Shown: positions 40,908 through 49,842, counted from the stretch's first letter. The stretch: 64,000 nucleotides of DNA from Rhizobium deserti (GCF_004358025.1 NZ_SMTL01000007.1:62001-126000), one strand, 5' to 3'. Numbers and translations: made by a program. The notes: generated from the letters alone by a model not told the origin.

Positions 40908-41409
40908 CATCCCACAGAGCTATGGCGTGTGTTCGAACGGATTTCTCAGACACTAAAGATGGCTGACAAGGTGTGAGCGACACACATGGGATACTTTCAT
41001 GGAGGAAGCGAAAGCAGACGATCCCCGTGAAACGGTCGTGGGGCAGGCATGGTACTACTTCTGATGCCAGACCTTTTGGAGGCGCTTGATGGCTACGGCG
41101 GCGGTCTAAACATTGAGCACGTCAGGGGCATCCAGGTATTCGGCCTCTAGGCTGCTTGGTACGTTGATTGAATGTTCAGTGCGCTCCCTCACCCCGGTGC
41201 CATAGGCGGCGCCGTGCGCGGCTAGAGGCGGGCTTCATCGTACAGACTTGAGGAAGCGGACCAATCGTCAGCCAGCCCATCTCACAAATACTGAGTCGGC
41301 GCTCAAATGGCTGCCTCGGGCCGAGAGGTGTCCTCCGCTTCGCGCTAATAGGAGACATTAATGGAGCTTCGAAAGTGACGGGACTGCTCATTACAGACCT
41401 CCCGGCGAA
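40908..41409. other. Intergenic stretch with gene debris and one array repeat
   Basis: A 33-codon frame at 41049-41150 (LLLMPDLLEALDGYGGGLNI, then EHVRGIQVFGL) looks like the C-terminal end of a lost gene. A full array repeat follows at 41307. No intact gene is present. Confidence 0.4.
41307..41360 (+). repeat. Dispersed array repeat, full copy (type A), rightmost
   Basis: GGCTGCCTCGGGCCGAGAGG, then TGTCCTCCGCTTCGCGCT and AATAGGAGACATTA. No further copies were found to the right, so this marks the right edge of the array. Confidence 0.8.
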
Positions 41410-42264
41410 CTATCGTGGCGGCATCTTCCACTTCGAGGACTCGGCATTGGAGCGTTCCTCTGGTTTTGTCGGTATCATCCCTGCCTTCTCGGGTGTCCAG
41501 TCGGGGTCTTCGAGCCAATAGCGGAGTGGCAAAGGCTTCGTTACATCACCGGACTCGAATATGCGACGTGGGTAGATGAGATCACCATACCCGCGCATCT
41601 CCTGGGTACTATCGACTGTCACCTGCAGCAGATAGGTCCGACTTTGTTCCGCAGGTTTGGGATTAGGATCAAACTTGAATATGAAGCTTTCCTGTTTGGG
41701 AGCCAGACCGTAATCTCGCAGATTCATCTGTAGTATGTTGCCGCTCGGAGATTTCATGTCCGCGAAAGAACTTTTCCCGCCGGCGTCGAAATCCTCGACC
41801 TGGGATGGAACTTTGATAGCCAAGGTGGGCTGCCAACCTTTTGCTTCCAGTTGTGTAAGCAAACCGACGATATATTCGCGCATCTCGTCCAATAGACGAG
41901 GCTGCGCAAAGGGCCGCAACGCAACGCCACTGATGCGCCCTGCTTCCTGAGAAACATGCAATGTTCGCCCCGGCGGTAGCTCAAAGCTCTGCTCTGCATC
42001 AAGGACGTGAAGAGCAATCCAGTGATCGGTGAATTGGATAGGCATCCAATCACCGATATCATTCGCATCAACCACGTATTCTTGTGCCTTCCACGGACCT
42101 ACTTGCAGATGATTACGTTCAATGAACTCTCTGACCGTCATCCCCATCCTGACCTCGATCATCCGAGGTTCGCCAGCAGCGGGATTATTGCGTTGGACTG
42201 TAGGATTAACCACGTAAAAGAGGCAAATTAGTAGAACCACAGATATCAGAAGCTTTTTAACCAA
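41410..42264 (-). CDS. Membrane-anchored hypothetical protein (284 aa)
   Basis: The N-terminus is an anchor or signal (KKLLISVVLLICLFYVVNP). The exported part has MGMTVREFIERNHLQVGPW, IQFTDHWIALHVLDAEQSFE and LIYPRRIFESGDVTKPLPLR. No family recognised. The region carries no catalytic motif; a strand-rich C-terminal half suggests a periplasmic domain. It lies just right of the last array repeat and is of similar, lower GC. Confidence 0.6.
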   Translation of the reverse strand: MVKKLLISVVLLICLFYVVNPTVQRNNPAAGEPRMIEVRMGMTVREFIERNHLQVGPWKAQEYVVDANDIGDWMPIQFTDHWIALHVLDAEQSFELPPGRTLHVSQEAGRISGVALRPFAQPRLLDEMREYIVGLLTQLEAKGWQPTLAIKVPSQVEDFDAGGKSSFADMKSPSGNILQMNLRDYGLAPKQESFIFKFDPNPKPAEQSRTYLLQVTVDSTQEMRGYGDLIYPRRIFESGDVTKPLPLRYWLEDPDWTPEKAGMIPTKPEERSNAESSKWKMPPR

Positions 42265-42395
42265 TAGCTCACCATCTCCAGCCGTGTTGGGAGGAAATTC
42301 TTTCCATCGAATTCATTTGGTTGCCTCCACGTTTCATGCCGAACTACATGGCGGTTGCCGCATCCCGCATTGGGCGGATGGCGTAGGCCTTTCGT

Positions 42396-42878
42396 TCATG
42401 GGCGAGGCCAGATCGCGATGTCTATGACATCCGGCTCGATCGGCACGCTGTCGTCCCTGCTGCCCTGGAATTCCATCCAGCTGATCCGCATGGCGCACTC
42501 GACGGTATCCACGAAGAAGACCGGACCATTCGGCAGAGGGTCCGGCATCGAGGGGCTGGAGATCGCGAAGGTCTTCGACGGGAAACGGACTTCAACCGTC
42601 TCCTCGTGCGTCCAGGGCTTGTCGCTCATCGGTTCCACTAAAGGGTGACTTGGCTCCTGGTCGTAGATCGCGATCCGGATGTGCTGTTGCAGGCACGACT
42701 GCGTGTATATGGTGATACCCGATGGCATGACGAACAGGCACCTCGCCTCCATCTCCGGCGTGATCTCCACGGGAGCCTCGAAAGCCTTGTCGTTCCTGTC
42801 CATGAGATAGAACTGGCCGTAGTCGGACTGCCAGGCCATCGTCGTCCAGCCTTTCGGCGATGCGGCCATTCCCATCAT
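42396..42878 (-). CDS. Hypothetical protein (160 aa)
   Basis: The soluble protein reads AWQSDYGQFYLMDRNDKAFE, then APVEITPEMEARCLFVMPSG and ETVEVRFPSKTFAISSPS, ending with IEPDVIDIAIWPRP. It is strand-rich. It overlaps the cupin gene stop by four bases (ATGA type), so the two are likely translationally coupled. Function unknown. Confidence 0.6.
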   Translation of the reverse strand: MMGMAASPKGWTTMAWQSDYGQFYLMDRNDKAFEAPVEITPEMEARCLFVMPSGITIYTQSCLQQHIRIAIYDQEPSHPLVEPMSDKPWTHEETVEVRFPSKTFAISSPSMPDPLPNGPVFFVDTVECAMRISWMEFQGSRDDSVPIEPDVIDIAIWPRP

Positions 42879-43228
42879 CCCTCGTGCGCCTCCGCCCAGT
42901 GCGGATAGGTGACGTACGCCGTCAAAGCGCCCTCGCCTTCCGTGGCGATCGTCACGGATTCCCCCTTTGGCATGTAGACGATGTCGCCCGGTCCTGCCGT
43001 CACCGTGCCGTCCGCCGTGGACACCGAAAGCCTGCCTTGCAGAATAATCATGGTGTCGTGTACGGCCATTGTCTCAGTCAGCGACTGGTTGGGGGCATAG
43101 CGGCCGTAGCCGATGGTGACCGGTCCGCCGTGTCTCTCGTCGACGAGGTTTCCGACGAAGATATCGGCATCCTGCCCTGGTGACCGTTCCAGTTTGGCGT
43201 CGGACAGGCTGAATTTCTGAACTTTCAT
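42875..43228 (-). CDS. Cupin-domain protein
   Basis: The 117-residue single-cupin protein has ETMAVHDTMIILQGRLSVST as the first cupin motif (with one His and the Glu replaced) and VTAGPGDIVYMPKGESVTIA as the second. The metal ligands are only partly kept, so it may be a non-enzymatic sensor or a sugar-binding cupin; it resembles EutQ-type cupins. It is divergent from the MarR gene, and the shared intergenic region carries two inverted repeats. Confidence 0.75.
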   Translation of the reverse strand: MKVQKFSLSDAKLERSPGQDADIFVGNLVDERHGGPVTIGYGRYAPNQSLTETMAVHDTMIILQGRLSVSTADGTVTAGPGDIVYMPKGESVTIATEGEGALTAYVTYPHWAEAHEG

Positions 43229-43349
43229 TCGATTGCTCCCTTTTCTAGACGGGACGTAGGGCGGTCGCCGAGGTCGCCAAGACAGACGCCGTACATCGCC
43301 CGCTGCGGCGTTGCGAAGAGCGCCGCCAAACAGCCTGCGCGAGAATTGG

Positions 43350-43397
43350 CTAGTGTACTAGACAATGCTGCGCTAGACATCTAATTATAAGTAGCGC
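43350..43397. promoter_or_regulatory. Two inverted repeats between cupin and marR genes (candidate MarR operators)
   Basis: CTAGT-GT-ACTAG at 43350-43361 is a perfect palindrome, and GCGCTA/TAGCGC (43370-43375 and 43392-43397) is a perfect 6-bp inverted repeat with a 16-base AT-rich spacer just upstream of the marR ATG. Both are placed for autoregulation. Confidence 0.5.
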
Positions 43398-43414
43398 GCA
43401 ATCAAGAAGGTGTC

Positions 43415-43837
43415 ATGTCCCACCGACTAGGAACTCAGCTTTCATTCGCCATCTACGGGGTCGCGGGCCGCGTGGCGCGTATGCACAAGCCCTTTCTGGA
43501 TCCGCTGGGACTAACGTTCCCACAGTATCTGGTGATGCTCGAGCTCTACGCCGGAACGCCTCGCTACGTCGGCGACCTCGGCACGAGTCTCGGCATGGAT
43601 ACTGGAACGATCACGCCTCTGCTCAAGCGCCTCGAAGTTTCGGGGATGATCACGCGGATGCGTGATCCCAAGGACGAACGGTGCGTGCTGATCAACCTCA
43701 CGCCAGCCGCGGAAGCCATCAAGGATGAAGTCTGGAGCATTGCCGGCAGGATCAAGAGCGCCTGCAAGATCGACGAGGCCGGCATGATCGCGCTGCGAGA
43801 TACCCTCAATGACTTTGCAAGACCAGCAGTGGAATAG
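43415..43837 (+). CDS. MarR-family transcriptional regulator (OhrR-like, without the redox Cys)
   Basis: The 140-residue winged-helix protein opens LGTQLSFAIYGVAGRVARMH, where OhrR proteins have a reactive Cys (LCFALY); here it is Ser. The recognition helix region is MDTGTITPLLKRLEVSGMIT and the wing RDPKDERCVLINLT. Loss of the Cys means peroxide sensing of the usual OhrR type is unlikely. It precedes a dehydrogenase and an MFS exporter in the same direction, which it probably controls. Confidence 0.85.
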   Translation: MSHRLGTQLSFAIYGVAGRVARMHKPFLDPLGLTFPQYLVMLELYAGTPRYVGDLGTSLGMDTGTITPLLKRLEVSGMITRMRDPKDERCVLINLTPAAEAIKDEVWSIAGRIKSACKIDEAGMIALRDTLNDFARPAVE

Positions 43838-43852
43838 GAAAGGACAACGCAC

Positions 43853-44587
43853 ATGAACGTTGGGATCATCGGCTCCGGTAATATCGGCGCGGAGCTTGCC
43901 AGGAAGCTGTCAGCGGCCGGGCATACGGTGAAAATCGCCAACTCCAGGGGGCCCGAAAGCCTCAAGAACATTGTTCACAGCACAGCGATTTTCCCCGTCG
44001 CCAAGGAAGACGTGGCCACAGACGCGGACGTCGTCATCCTGTCGATACCGTTCGCACGCAACGCCGAAGCCGCCGCCTTGGTGGCCCAGGCTCCGACCGG
44101 TACGATTTTCGTGGATACCTCGAACTATTACCCCCAGCGCGACGGGCGGATCGCCGAGGTCGAAGGCGGCAAGCCGGAAACGGTTTGGGCCAGCGAACAG
44201 ATCGGTCGACCTTTGGTGAAGGCGTGGAACGCCATCCTTTCGCAGACCCTCGTCGAGGCGGGGACCGCTCCTGGAACGCCAGACCGGATTGCCATCCCGA
44301 TCGCGGGCGATGACCTCGCTGCCAAGCGCGTGGTGGCTGAGCTGGTGAGCGCGACAGGGTTCGATACCGTAGACGCGGGCGAGCTGGCGGATTCCTGGAG
44401 GTTCCAGCCCGGCTCTCCGGCGTACTGCACAGAACTAACGATCGAGGAACTCAAAGTCGCCCTCTCAAATGCCAGCATGGAACGCTCCCCTGCCAATCGC
44501 GACGCCATCATGAAGGCGATATCCGACGGGAGGGTGCCGATGACGCGCGCAGCTATGGCCGCGAACAACCGGGTCATGTCCAACTAA
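43853..44587 (+). CDS. NAD(P)-binding oxidoreductase (F420-dependent NADP reductase-like)
   Basis: The 244-residue protein opens with a Rossmann motif NVGIIGSGNIGAELARKLSA and has VKIANSRGPESL, VVILSIPFARNAEA and VDTSNYYPQRDG. This is the NADP oxidoreductase coenzyme F420-dependent domain; in proteobacteria such proteins work with NADP and unknown substrates. It starts 15 bases after the marR stop codon, so the two are one operon. Confidence 0.82.
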   Translation: MNVGIIGSGNIGAELARKLSAAGHTVKIANSRGPESLKNIVHSTAIFPVAKEDVATDADVVILSIPFARNAEAAALVAQAPTGTIFVDTSNYYPQRDGRIAEVEGGKPETVWASEQIGRPLVKAWNAILSQTLVEAGTAPGTPDRIAIPIAGDDLAAKRVVAELVSATGFDTVDAGELADSWRFQPGSPAYCTELTIEELKVALSNASMERSPANRDAIMKAISDGRVPMTRAAMAANNRVMSN

Positions 44588-44661
44588 GCTCATGAGTCAG
44601 TACCGCCTGTCAGCATCTACGACCAATATCTCGTTCACTAGAATATAGAAAGCTAGGTTTC

Positions 44662-46143
44662 ATGTCGGCTATCGCCATACCTCTCGAGGTCAACAGTCAA
44701 AACGCAGCGGCCAGCGACAAGCTGACCTCTGAATCCAAGATCGCGATCAGCGTACTGTTTGCCTCGACCTTCACCGTAATCCTCAACGAGATGCTGATGG
44801 GTGTAGCCTTGCCGACGGTGATGGCCGATCTGGGTATCACGGCATCCACCGTGCAGTGGCTTACGACCGCCTACATGCTGACGATGGCTGTGGTCATCCC
44901 TGCGACGGGCTTCCTCACCGAACGGTTCAGCATGCGGACGGTCTATACGCTCGCCATGTCCATGTTTGCATTTGGAACAATGGTAGCGATTTCCGCACCT
45001 GGCTTCGAGGTCTTGCTGGTCGGCCGTATTATCCAGGCCGTCGGCACGGCTATCGCAACCCCGCTGGCGTTCACCGCGGTGACCGCACTGGTACCTCCGT
45101 CAAGAGCCGGCCGCATGATGGCACTGCTGACGGTTTGCGTGTCGACTGCACCCGCATTCGGTCCGGCAATGGCGGGTGCCATTCTGTCCGTCGCCGGCTG
45201 GCGTTGGCTGTTCGTGTTCATCCTGCCGATCGCCGTGATCTCGCTTACCGTCGGCAACATGATGATCCGCGTGCCGGGCACCCCGCGCAAGACCAAGGTG
45301 GACGGCCTGTCCGTGCTGCTTTCGGCCATCGGGTTCGCTAGCCTCGTCTACGGGCTGGCTTCCTTCGGCGAGGCCTCCGGAGGCCACACGATCGTTTCGC
45401 CTTGGACGGCCCTTGGCGCTGGCATGATTGTCGTTGCTCTGTTTGTCGCCCGGCAACTGTTCCTCCAGAAGTCCGACCTCGCTTTGCTCGACATGCGTCC
45501 GTTCACCGTCCGCAGCTTTGCCGTGCCGGCTCTGCTCGCTGTATTCTTCATGACCGCTGCCACGGGGATGATGACGCTGATGCCGGTCATACTGCAGGCT
45601 TCATACGGGTTGACCCCATTGCAGACCGGTCTGTTCATGTTGCCGGGCGGACTGACCATCACCGTCATCTCCGTGGTGGTCGGCCGCGTCTATGATCGTA
45701 TCGGTGCACGACCGCTCATGGTGGCGGGCGCGATCTTCGATGGTGCGGGTCTGTGGTTCCTGTCGACGCTTGCGCCAGGAACGCCCATCTGGCTTCTGCT
45801 TGCCACCTACATGTTCATCATCGTAGGGCAGGCCTTCCTGTGGACCCCGACATATGCGGCCTCGCTCGGCGCCCTCGACAAACACCTCCTGCCCCATGGC
45901 AGCGCCATCATGAACACGATCCAGCAGCTCTCCGGTGCGGCGGGTATCGCCATCGCATTCTCGATTATGACCGCAAGCTCTGCAGCTCTCGTCTCTAGCG
46001 GGGAAGCAATTCAGCCCGCCATGGCGCAGGGTGCACAGCAGTCTCACCTTGTCGCCTTTGGAATGGTTGTCCTGGGTCTGTTGGTGGCGTTGATGATGCC
46101 GAAGACGAAGGCGACGGCGCAAAGGACGGTTCAGGCTCACTAG
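44662..46143 (+). CDS. MFS multidrug exporter, DHA2 (EmrB/QacA) family
   Basis: The 493-residue protein has about 14 hydrophobic segments. Family motifs visible are LPTVMADLGITASTVQWLTT with AYMLTMAVVIPATGFLTERF (motif A region) and APAFGPAMAGAILSVAGWRW (motif C region). DHA2 transporters export drugs by proton antiport. It stands 74 bases after the reductase gene under the MarR regulator, a common drug-efflux arrangement. Confidence 0.9.
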   Translation: MSAIAIPLEVNSQNAAASDKLTSESKIAISVLFASTFTVILNEMLMGVALPTVMADLGITASTVQWLTTAYMLTMAVVIPATGFLTERFSMRTVYTLAMSMFAFGTMVAISAPGFEVLLVGRIIQAVGTAIATPLAFTAVTALVPPSRAGRMMALLTVCVSTAPAFGPAMAGAILSVAGWRWLFVFILPIAVISLTVGNMMIRVPGTPRKTKVDGLSVLLSAIGFASLVYGLASFGEASGGHTIVSPWTALGAGMIVVALFVARQLFLQKSDLALLDMRPFTVRSFAVPALLAVFFMTAATGMMTLMPVILQASYGLTPLQTGLFMLPGGLTITVISVVVGRVYDRIGARPLMVAGAIFDGAGLWFLSTLAPGTPIWLLLATYMFIIVGQAFLWTPTYAASLGALDKHLLPHGSAIMNTIQQLSGAAGIAIAFSIMTASSAALVSSGEAIQPAMAQGAQQSHLVAFGMVVLGLLVALMMPKTKATAQRTVQAH

Positions 46144-46259
46144 GCGGCGCCTTCCGGCGGGCCACCTCCCGTTTCGAACAAAATCGTTCTTGTACGTTCA
46201 CGAGGACTTGCCGGATTAAGTCCCCCGGTTCAGATTGCACCCCGATGAAAGGATTCCAG

Positions 46260-46442
46260 ATGGTAAAGAAGTCTAAGAGCGAAGCTTCGGTGAGCACTGG
46301 ACAGCCCGCATCCTTCGGCTCCGCCCTCGACGAGTGCGGGTTCAAGCCTCTCGGCCGTCGGGTGAAAGTCAAAGTCGGCGTAAACCGATACCCGCTCTGG
46401 ACACCTTCAAAGGCCAGTGCCGCCGCCGAACGGCCGGAATGA
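46260..46442 (+). CDS. Small basic protein (60 aa), paralogue of 49028-49150
   Basis: The protein reads VKKSKSEASVSTGQPASFGS then ALDECGFKPLGRRVKVKVGV. The second part matches the 40-residue protein at 49028-49150 (LGALLDEVGFKPIGRRIRIK). It is basic and may bind nucleic acid or membrane, but no function is known. ATG 46260 follows the weak site GGATTCC. The exonuclease gene begins ten bases after its stop. Confidence 0.5.
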   Translation: MVKKSKSEASVSTGQPASFGSALDECGFKPLGRRVKVKVGVNRYPLWTPSKASAAAERPE

Positions 46443-46452
46443 TCGACCGCGC

Positions 46453-46995
46453 ATGTCTGTCTTCCTCGATTTCGAAGCCTCGTCCCTTAGCAAGCACAGC
46501 TATCCCATCGAAGTCGCCTGGGTTTTCGAAGACGGCCGAGCGCGCTCGTTCCTCATCAAGCGGATACCAGGTTGGACCGACTGGTCGTCCGAAGCCGAGG
46601 CCCTGCACGGGATATCCCGGGAGCAACTCGCCAGGGACGGCGTGGACGTTTCTACCATCGTAAGCGAAATGGTTGAAACCCTCGCGGACCATGACCTGTC
46701 TGCCAGCGCGCCGTCTTGGGACGGTAAATGGTTGAGCGCCCTGTTACGCGCGGCGGGAAATCCCAGTCACGAACTGCGTCTTCGGAAATCCGACGAGGCG
46801 TTCTTGGACCTCGCGAAGGAAGTGGCAGGGTCTTCGGTTTCGGACAAGGACATCGAGGACTTTGTGAGTGACATCATAGAGCGCACCGAGCCGAGCAGCC
46901 CGCCACACCGTGCGCTGCCTGACGCCCTTCTTGAACTTGATCGGTGGAAACTCGTGCGCGAGGAGGCCCGTGACCTGCAGGCGAAGAGGCCCTAG
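46453..46995 (+). CDS. DEDD-type 3'-5' exonuclease
   Basis: The 180-residue protein has Exo I SVFLDFEASSLSKHSYPIEV (DFE), Exo II around ALHGISREQLARDGVDVSTI and ASAPSWDGKWLSALL, and Exo III PHRALPDALLELD (HRAxxDA). This is the pattern of Rv2179c-like and oligoribonuclease-like exoribonucleases. The start 46453 places the DFE motif at residue 6. Substrate (RNA or DNA) is not clear. Confidence 0.8.
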   Translation: MSVFLDFEASSLSKHSYPIEVAWVFEDGRARSFLIKRIPGWTDWSSEAEALHGISREQLARDGVDVSTIVSEMVETLADHDLSASAPSWDGKWLSALLRAAGNPSHELRLRKSDEAFLDLAKEVAGSSVSDKDIEDFVSDIIERTEPSSPPHRALPDALLELDRWKLVREEARDLQAKRP

Positions 46996-47431
46996 AGGAA
47001 TGACAGGGGCTTCATCCTGTCCAGGCGGTCCGCCCAAAGCCCCTTCGCAAAAGCCGTGACGGAATTGTCTTCGCGGCCGGGTCGGTCGAGCCGGCCGGTC
47101 GAAATCCCGAGGTTCTCGAATAGAAGGATCCGACAGACTCCAGAGCGCCGCCACTGCGCTTCTCGAGTTCTCGCATCACCTCGATGCCATCCCGTTCAAA
47201 GAGGTCGATGCCGTCGAGCGAGACACCGCCTTCGAGATCGTAGTAGCACTCGATTTCGGTGACCTTGCCGTCGACGTAGTTGACGACAGGCGCGTGATCC
47301 CCGCGATATTCCGTCCCGTCGTCTCCCTTCCTCCGGCGGTCGGGCGGACCGATGACTGCCTCGACTTCCGATGGTGTCATCCCGAAACGGATTGGACCCA
47401 CGCCTTCGAAGGGTTGGATTTCCCAGGCCAT
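46992..47431 (-). pseudogene. Immunity-type protein, paralogue of 23849-24301, frameshifted
   Basis: The first frame opens IQPFEGVGPIRFGMTPSEVE and runs through LEKRSGGALESVG. The second half continues in another frame: ILLFENLGISTGRLDRPGRE, DNSVTAFAKGLWADRLDRM, KPLSFL stop at 46992. The intact paralogue at 23849 (GIILFDRLGLTVGRLDEGPP, ITAFASATW) confirms the reading. The shift is at about 47126-47133, near GGATCC. Without it the frame ends at 47012 in unrelated sequence. It converges with the exonuclease. Confidence 0.75.
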
Positions 47432-47589
47432 AGAACCCCCTGACTCGATTTGGCTAATCCGCCGTGTGCCCCAACCTACATGACGATCCGCGGTCAGACT
47501 TCAATATCGGATGATATGGCTTTGCTCGGAAACCGGGTGGAACAACGGGGATCGCGGGAGCGTTCGCCGAAACCATCAGGAGACCTCAG

Positions 47590-47832
47590 ATGCCCGGCAC
47601 GTTCGCGACCCTCTACATCTTCGCGTTTGATCTCGATGACCGTGACCAAGCGGTACAGGCGTTCGCGCCCCGGGTGGCCGCCAGCAAGGCGGCGGCCATT
47701 GAGGAAGCCCGTCACCTTGAGGGCCGCCATGCTGGTGTCGTCGTCTGGAGGCGCGAGGGCGATCCTGTCGTCGGCGAGGAAGGTGAGCCCGAGGTCGTGT
47801 TCAGCGTCGGCAGGGTCGGAGACTTTGCCTGA
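47590..47832 (+). CDS. Conserved small protein (80 aa)
   Basis: The protein reads TFATLYIFAFDLDDRDQAVQ, AIEEARHLEGRHAGVVVWRR and EGEPEVVFSVGRVGDF. This order (YIFAFDLDDxG, IEEARxLxxxHAGVVVWRRExDP, GEPxxLFxxGRxGDF) is a family common in rhizobia and related bacteria, annotated as hypothetical. The fold is probably a small alpha/beta protein. Nothing is known of its role; it is intact here. Confidence 0.75.
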   Translation: MPGTFATLYIFAFDLDDRDQAVQAFAPRVAASKAAAIEEARHLEGRHAGVVVWRREGDPVVGEEGEPEVVFSVGRVGDFA

Positions 47833-47873
47833 GCGACCTGTACTGGCCGCCCCGGCAGATGGCGGGCGAAGCT

Positions 47874-48338
47874 TTAGAAAGACCCGTCTGTCGTCCTGGA
47901 CAACGCGTCGAACGCGCGTATTTCCTCCAGTCCCGCCTCAAGGACGGGAGTGACCGTGTCTACTGCATCGCCTCCCGCCATGAACTGCTTCGGAGGATTT
48001 TCCATGGTTCCCAACTTGACCAGCACCTCTCCAAGTTTGGCAGGATCACCTGTCTGCTGCCCGTCGTATCGGGACCACATTGCCGCGGCGGTGCCCTCGG
48101 CCGCGTAATCCTCGATCGAGCTTTCCGCATACTTCACGTTCGTCGAAGCGAGCAGGTCGGTACGGAAGAAGCCCGGCGAGACGACTGCGATCCTGATACC
48201 GAACTGCCCCACCTCGTGCGCGACCGCTAGTGAAAGCCCTTCGAGGGCGAACTTTGCCGCGCTGTAGGCGGCGCAGTGCTTGAGACCGATCACGCCCGCG
48301 ACAGAACTGATGTTGATGATCCTGCCGTATCCTGCCAA
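47874..48338 (-). pseudogene. Short-chain dehydrogenase, N-terminal half missing
   Basis: The frame covers the SDR C-terminal half: GRIINISSVAGVIGL, the catalytic YSAAKFALEGLSLAVAHEV (Tyr and Lys present), IAVVSPGFFRTDLL. The Rossmann N-terminus with GxxxGxG is absent. Upstream of 48338 the sequence is unrelated in all frames, so a rearrangement cut the gene here. The breakpoint also starts the gene-poor stretch to 49.8 kb. Confidence 0.7.
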
Positions 48339-49842
48339 TCATTGTTCCGCTCGAGCTCGTACTCAGATAAGGCGGCCAGATAGAATGCAGTGTGGGCAAG
48401 AGCCAGCAGTGTGGATACCCCTTGCCATATTCAGTTGCGCCGGCTGATTTCAGCGCACGTTCGTTCCTGATGGAGACGGCCAACGTCAACAGACGGAGCT
48501 ACCGCGCCGCCGAAAAAAAGCTCAAATCCGGTCATTATCGACCCTCGTACTTCGTGCACGCCAAAGAGCAGCTACCTGATCCCGCCAATGGAATTTCAGG
48601 GCAGAACTCTCATCGGATTTCACCCGAGGCAATTCCCGTTACATATCTAATGGAGACGCTAGAGCGACCGTCGGGCAAGTCGCGCTGAGCGGCCAGTCGA
48701 AGGCTAGGGTCCCGTTGCTCAATCAGGTATGTGACGGCTTGGGCATGCCATACCTCTTCAGGCCACGAAGCACGATTACACCGCTGCGCTGGCGGCATCA
48801 TGACGGACGGCGATCCGCGATCCCGACGAACGGGCCATCGTAGCTTCTTCATTGGCTTTAGGTTCATGCAACAGGGTCGACGCCTGTGTACTATCGATGT
48901 CAGGACCATCGGTCGTCTTGCCGTGACCGGCTGATACACCAGGCCCAGCACATGCGTCGCGGTTGTCAGGTCTCGATCCAGGACCAGTTCCACAGCCCTG
49001 ACGAGACACCTTCCGAAGACGTATGGCTTACTTGATTCGCAGACACAGCCCCGAAAGCCCAACCTTGATCCTTATGCGACGACCGATCGGTTTGAAGCCG
49101 ACCTCGTCCAGCAGGGCCCCTAGAGATCTTGCCTCACGCCTCTTGTCCATGGCGATCCGCTTCGTTTTTTCATGACAAACGAATACCGGATGGCCATCGC
49201 TTTTTCAAGGAGAGGGTGAGGCAGGTCCGTAACCCGACCGATGTCGGTGTGGTTCCTGGCGACGACCAACGAGCCAGTTCATGTGGCGCTGACACCAAGG
49301 ACGATCGGCAACTCACGTGCGGAACTAATTCGCCATTCATGTTGCAGATTTACCACGACCCTTACTTCGTGCACTTCTGCAACAACATGGCGCAACGCCC
49401 GGATGTCGTTTCAGATTTGACCGATGAAGACATTTTTACTAAAAATTCGCGTTTCAAATCAGGGACTTAAATTCTCCCCGACGGGCAGATTCTCACCCCA
49501 GAAGGATTGCAAACTCGGACTGGGCGTGCTCTTTTAGAGCTGCGCCAGATTGTGCCGCGTCCTGGGTGTAGGACTAGCGGATTAACACGAGCGCCATTGA
49601 GCGAACGCGGCCAGGGGTGACACACCGCCCTCCGCAGTGCTGGGGATTAAACCCGGCGGCATACTCCCGGTTTGGTCAGGCCGAAGAGTGTTTTTCAATC
49701 CGAACGCTCACGGAGATGACCCATGTCCAAGATTCCCATCTAGCCGCCTTTTCTCGACCGCTGGCCAATCCCGGCCCCGGTCACTCGACGTTCGCCGATC
49801 AAACGCTCGCAAGCACATCTCCATGTGCGGAAAGGAACTACG
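48339..49842. other. Gene-poor 1.5-kb stretch
   Basis: Only a 40-codon gene (49028-49150) is convincing here. Other frames (for example 48392-48688 and 49129-49470) have no ribosome sites or protein-like composition. No repeat of the left array is found. It may be a junction left by rearrangement or transposition. Confidence 0.5.
49028..49150 (-). CDS. 40-residue basic microprotein, paralogue of 46260-46442
   Basis: The minus-strand frame reads MDKRREARSLGALLDEVGF then KPIGRRIRIKVGLSGLC. The core GALLDEVGFKPIGRRIRIKVG aligns with SALDECGFKPLGRRVKVKVG of the protein at 46260. Two independent copies of the same short sequence pattern on opposite strands support a real, translated family of very small basic proteins. 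No strong ribosome site is visible. Confidence 0.45.
   Translation of the reverse strand: MDKRREARSLGALLDEVGFKPIGRRIRIKVGLSGLCLRIK

Noticed and set aside
15346..41360. Array repeats as integron attC sites
   Set aside because: No RYYYAAC/GTTRRRY core pair, and the arms are direct rather than inverted; no integron integrase in the window.
15346..41360. Array repeats as a CRISPR array
   Set aside because: Intervals are hundreds to thousands of bases and contain genes; copies are diverged and no cas genes occur.
48392..48688. 98-aa plus-strand frame in the gene-poor stretch
   Set aside because: No ribosome site, no protein-like pattern, and no relation to neighbours.
49360..49410. Left transposon end from TGCAACAACATGGCGCAACG
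   Set aside because: It resembles the GGCAAC repeats at 58111 but in the same orientation, whereas element ends should be inverted; chance similarity cannot be excluded.
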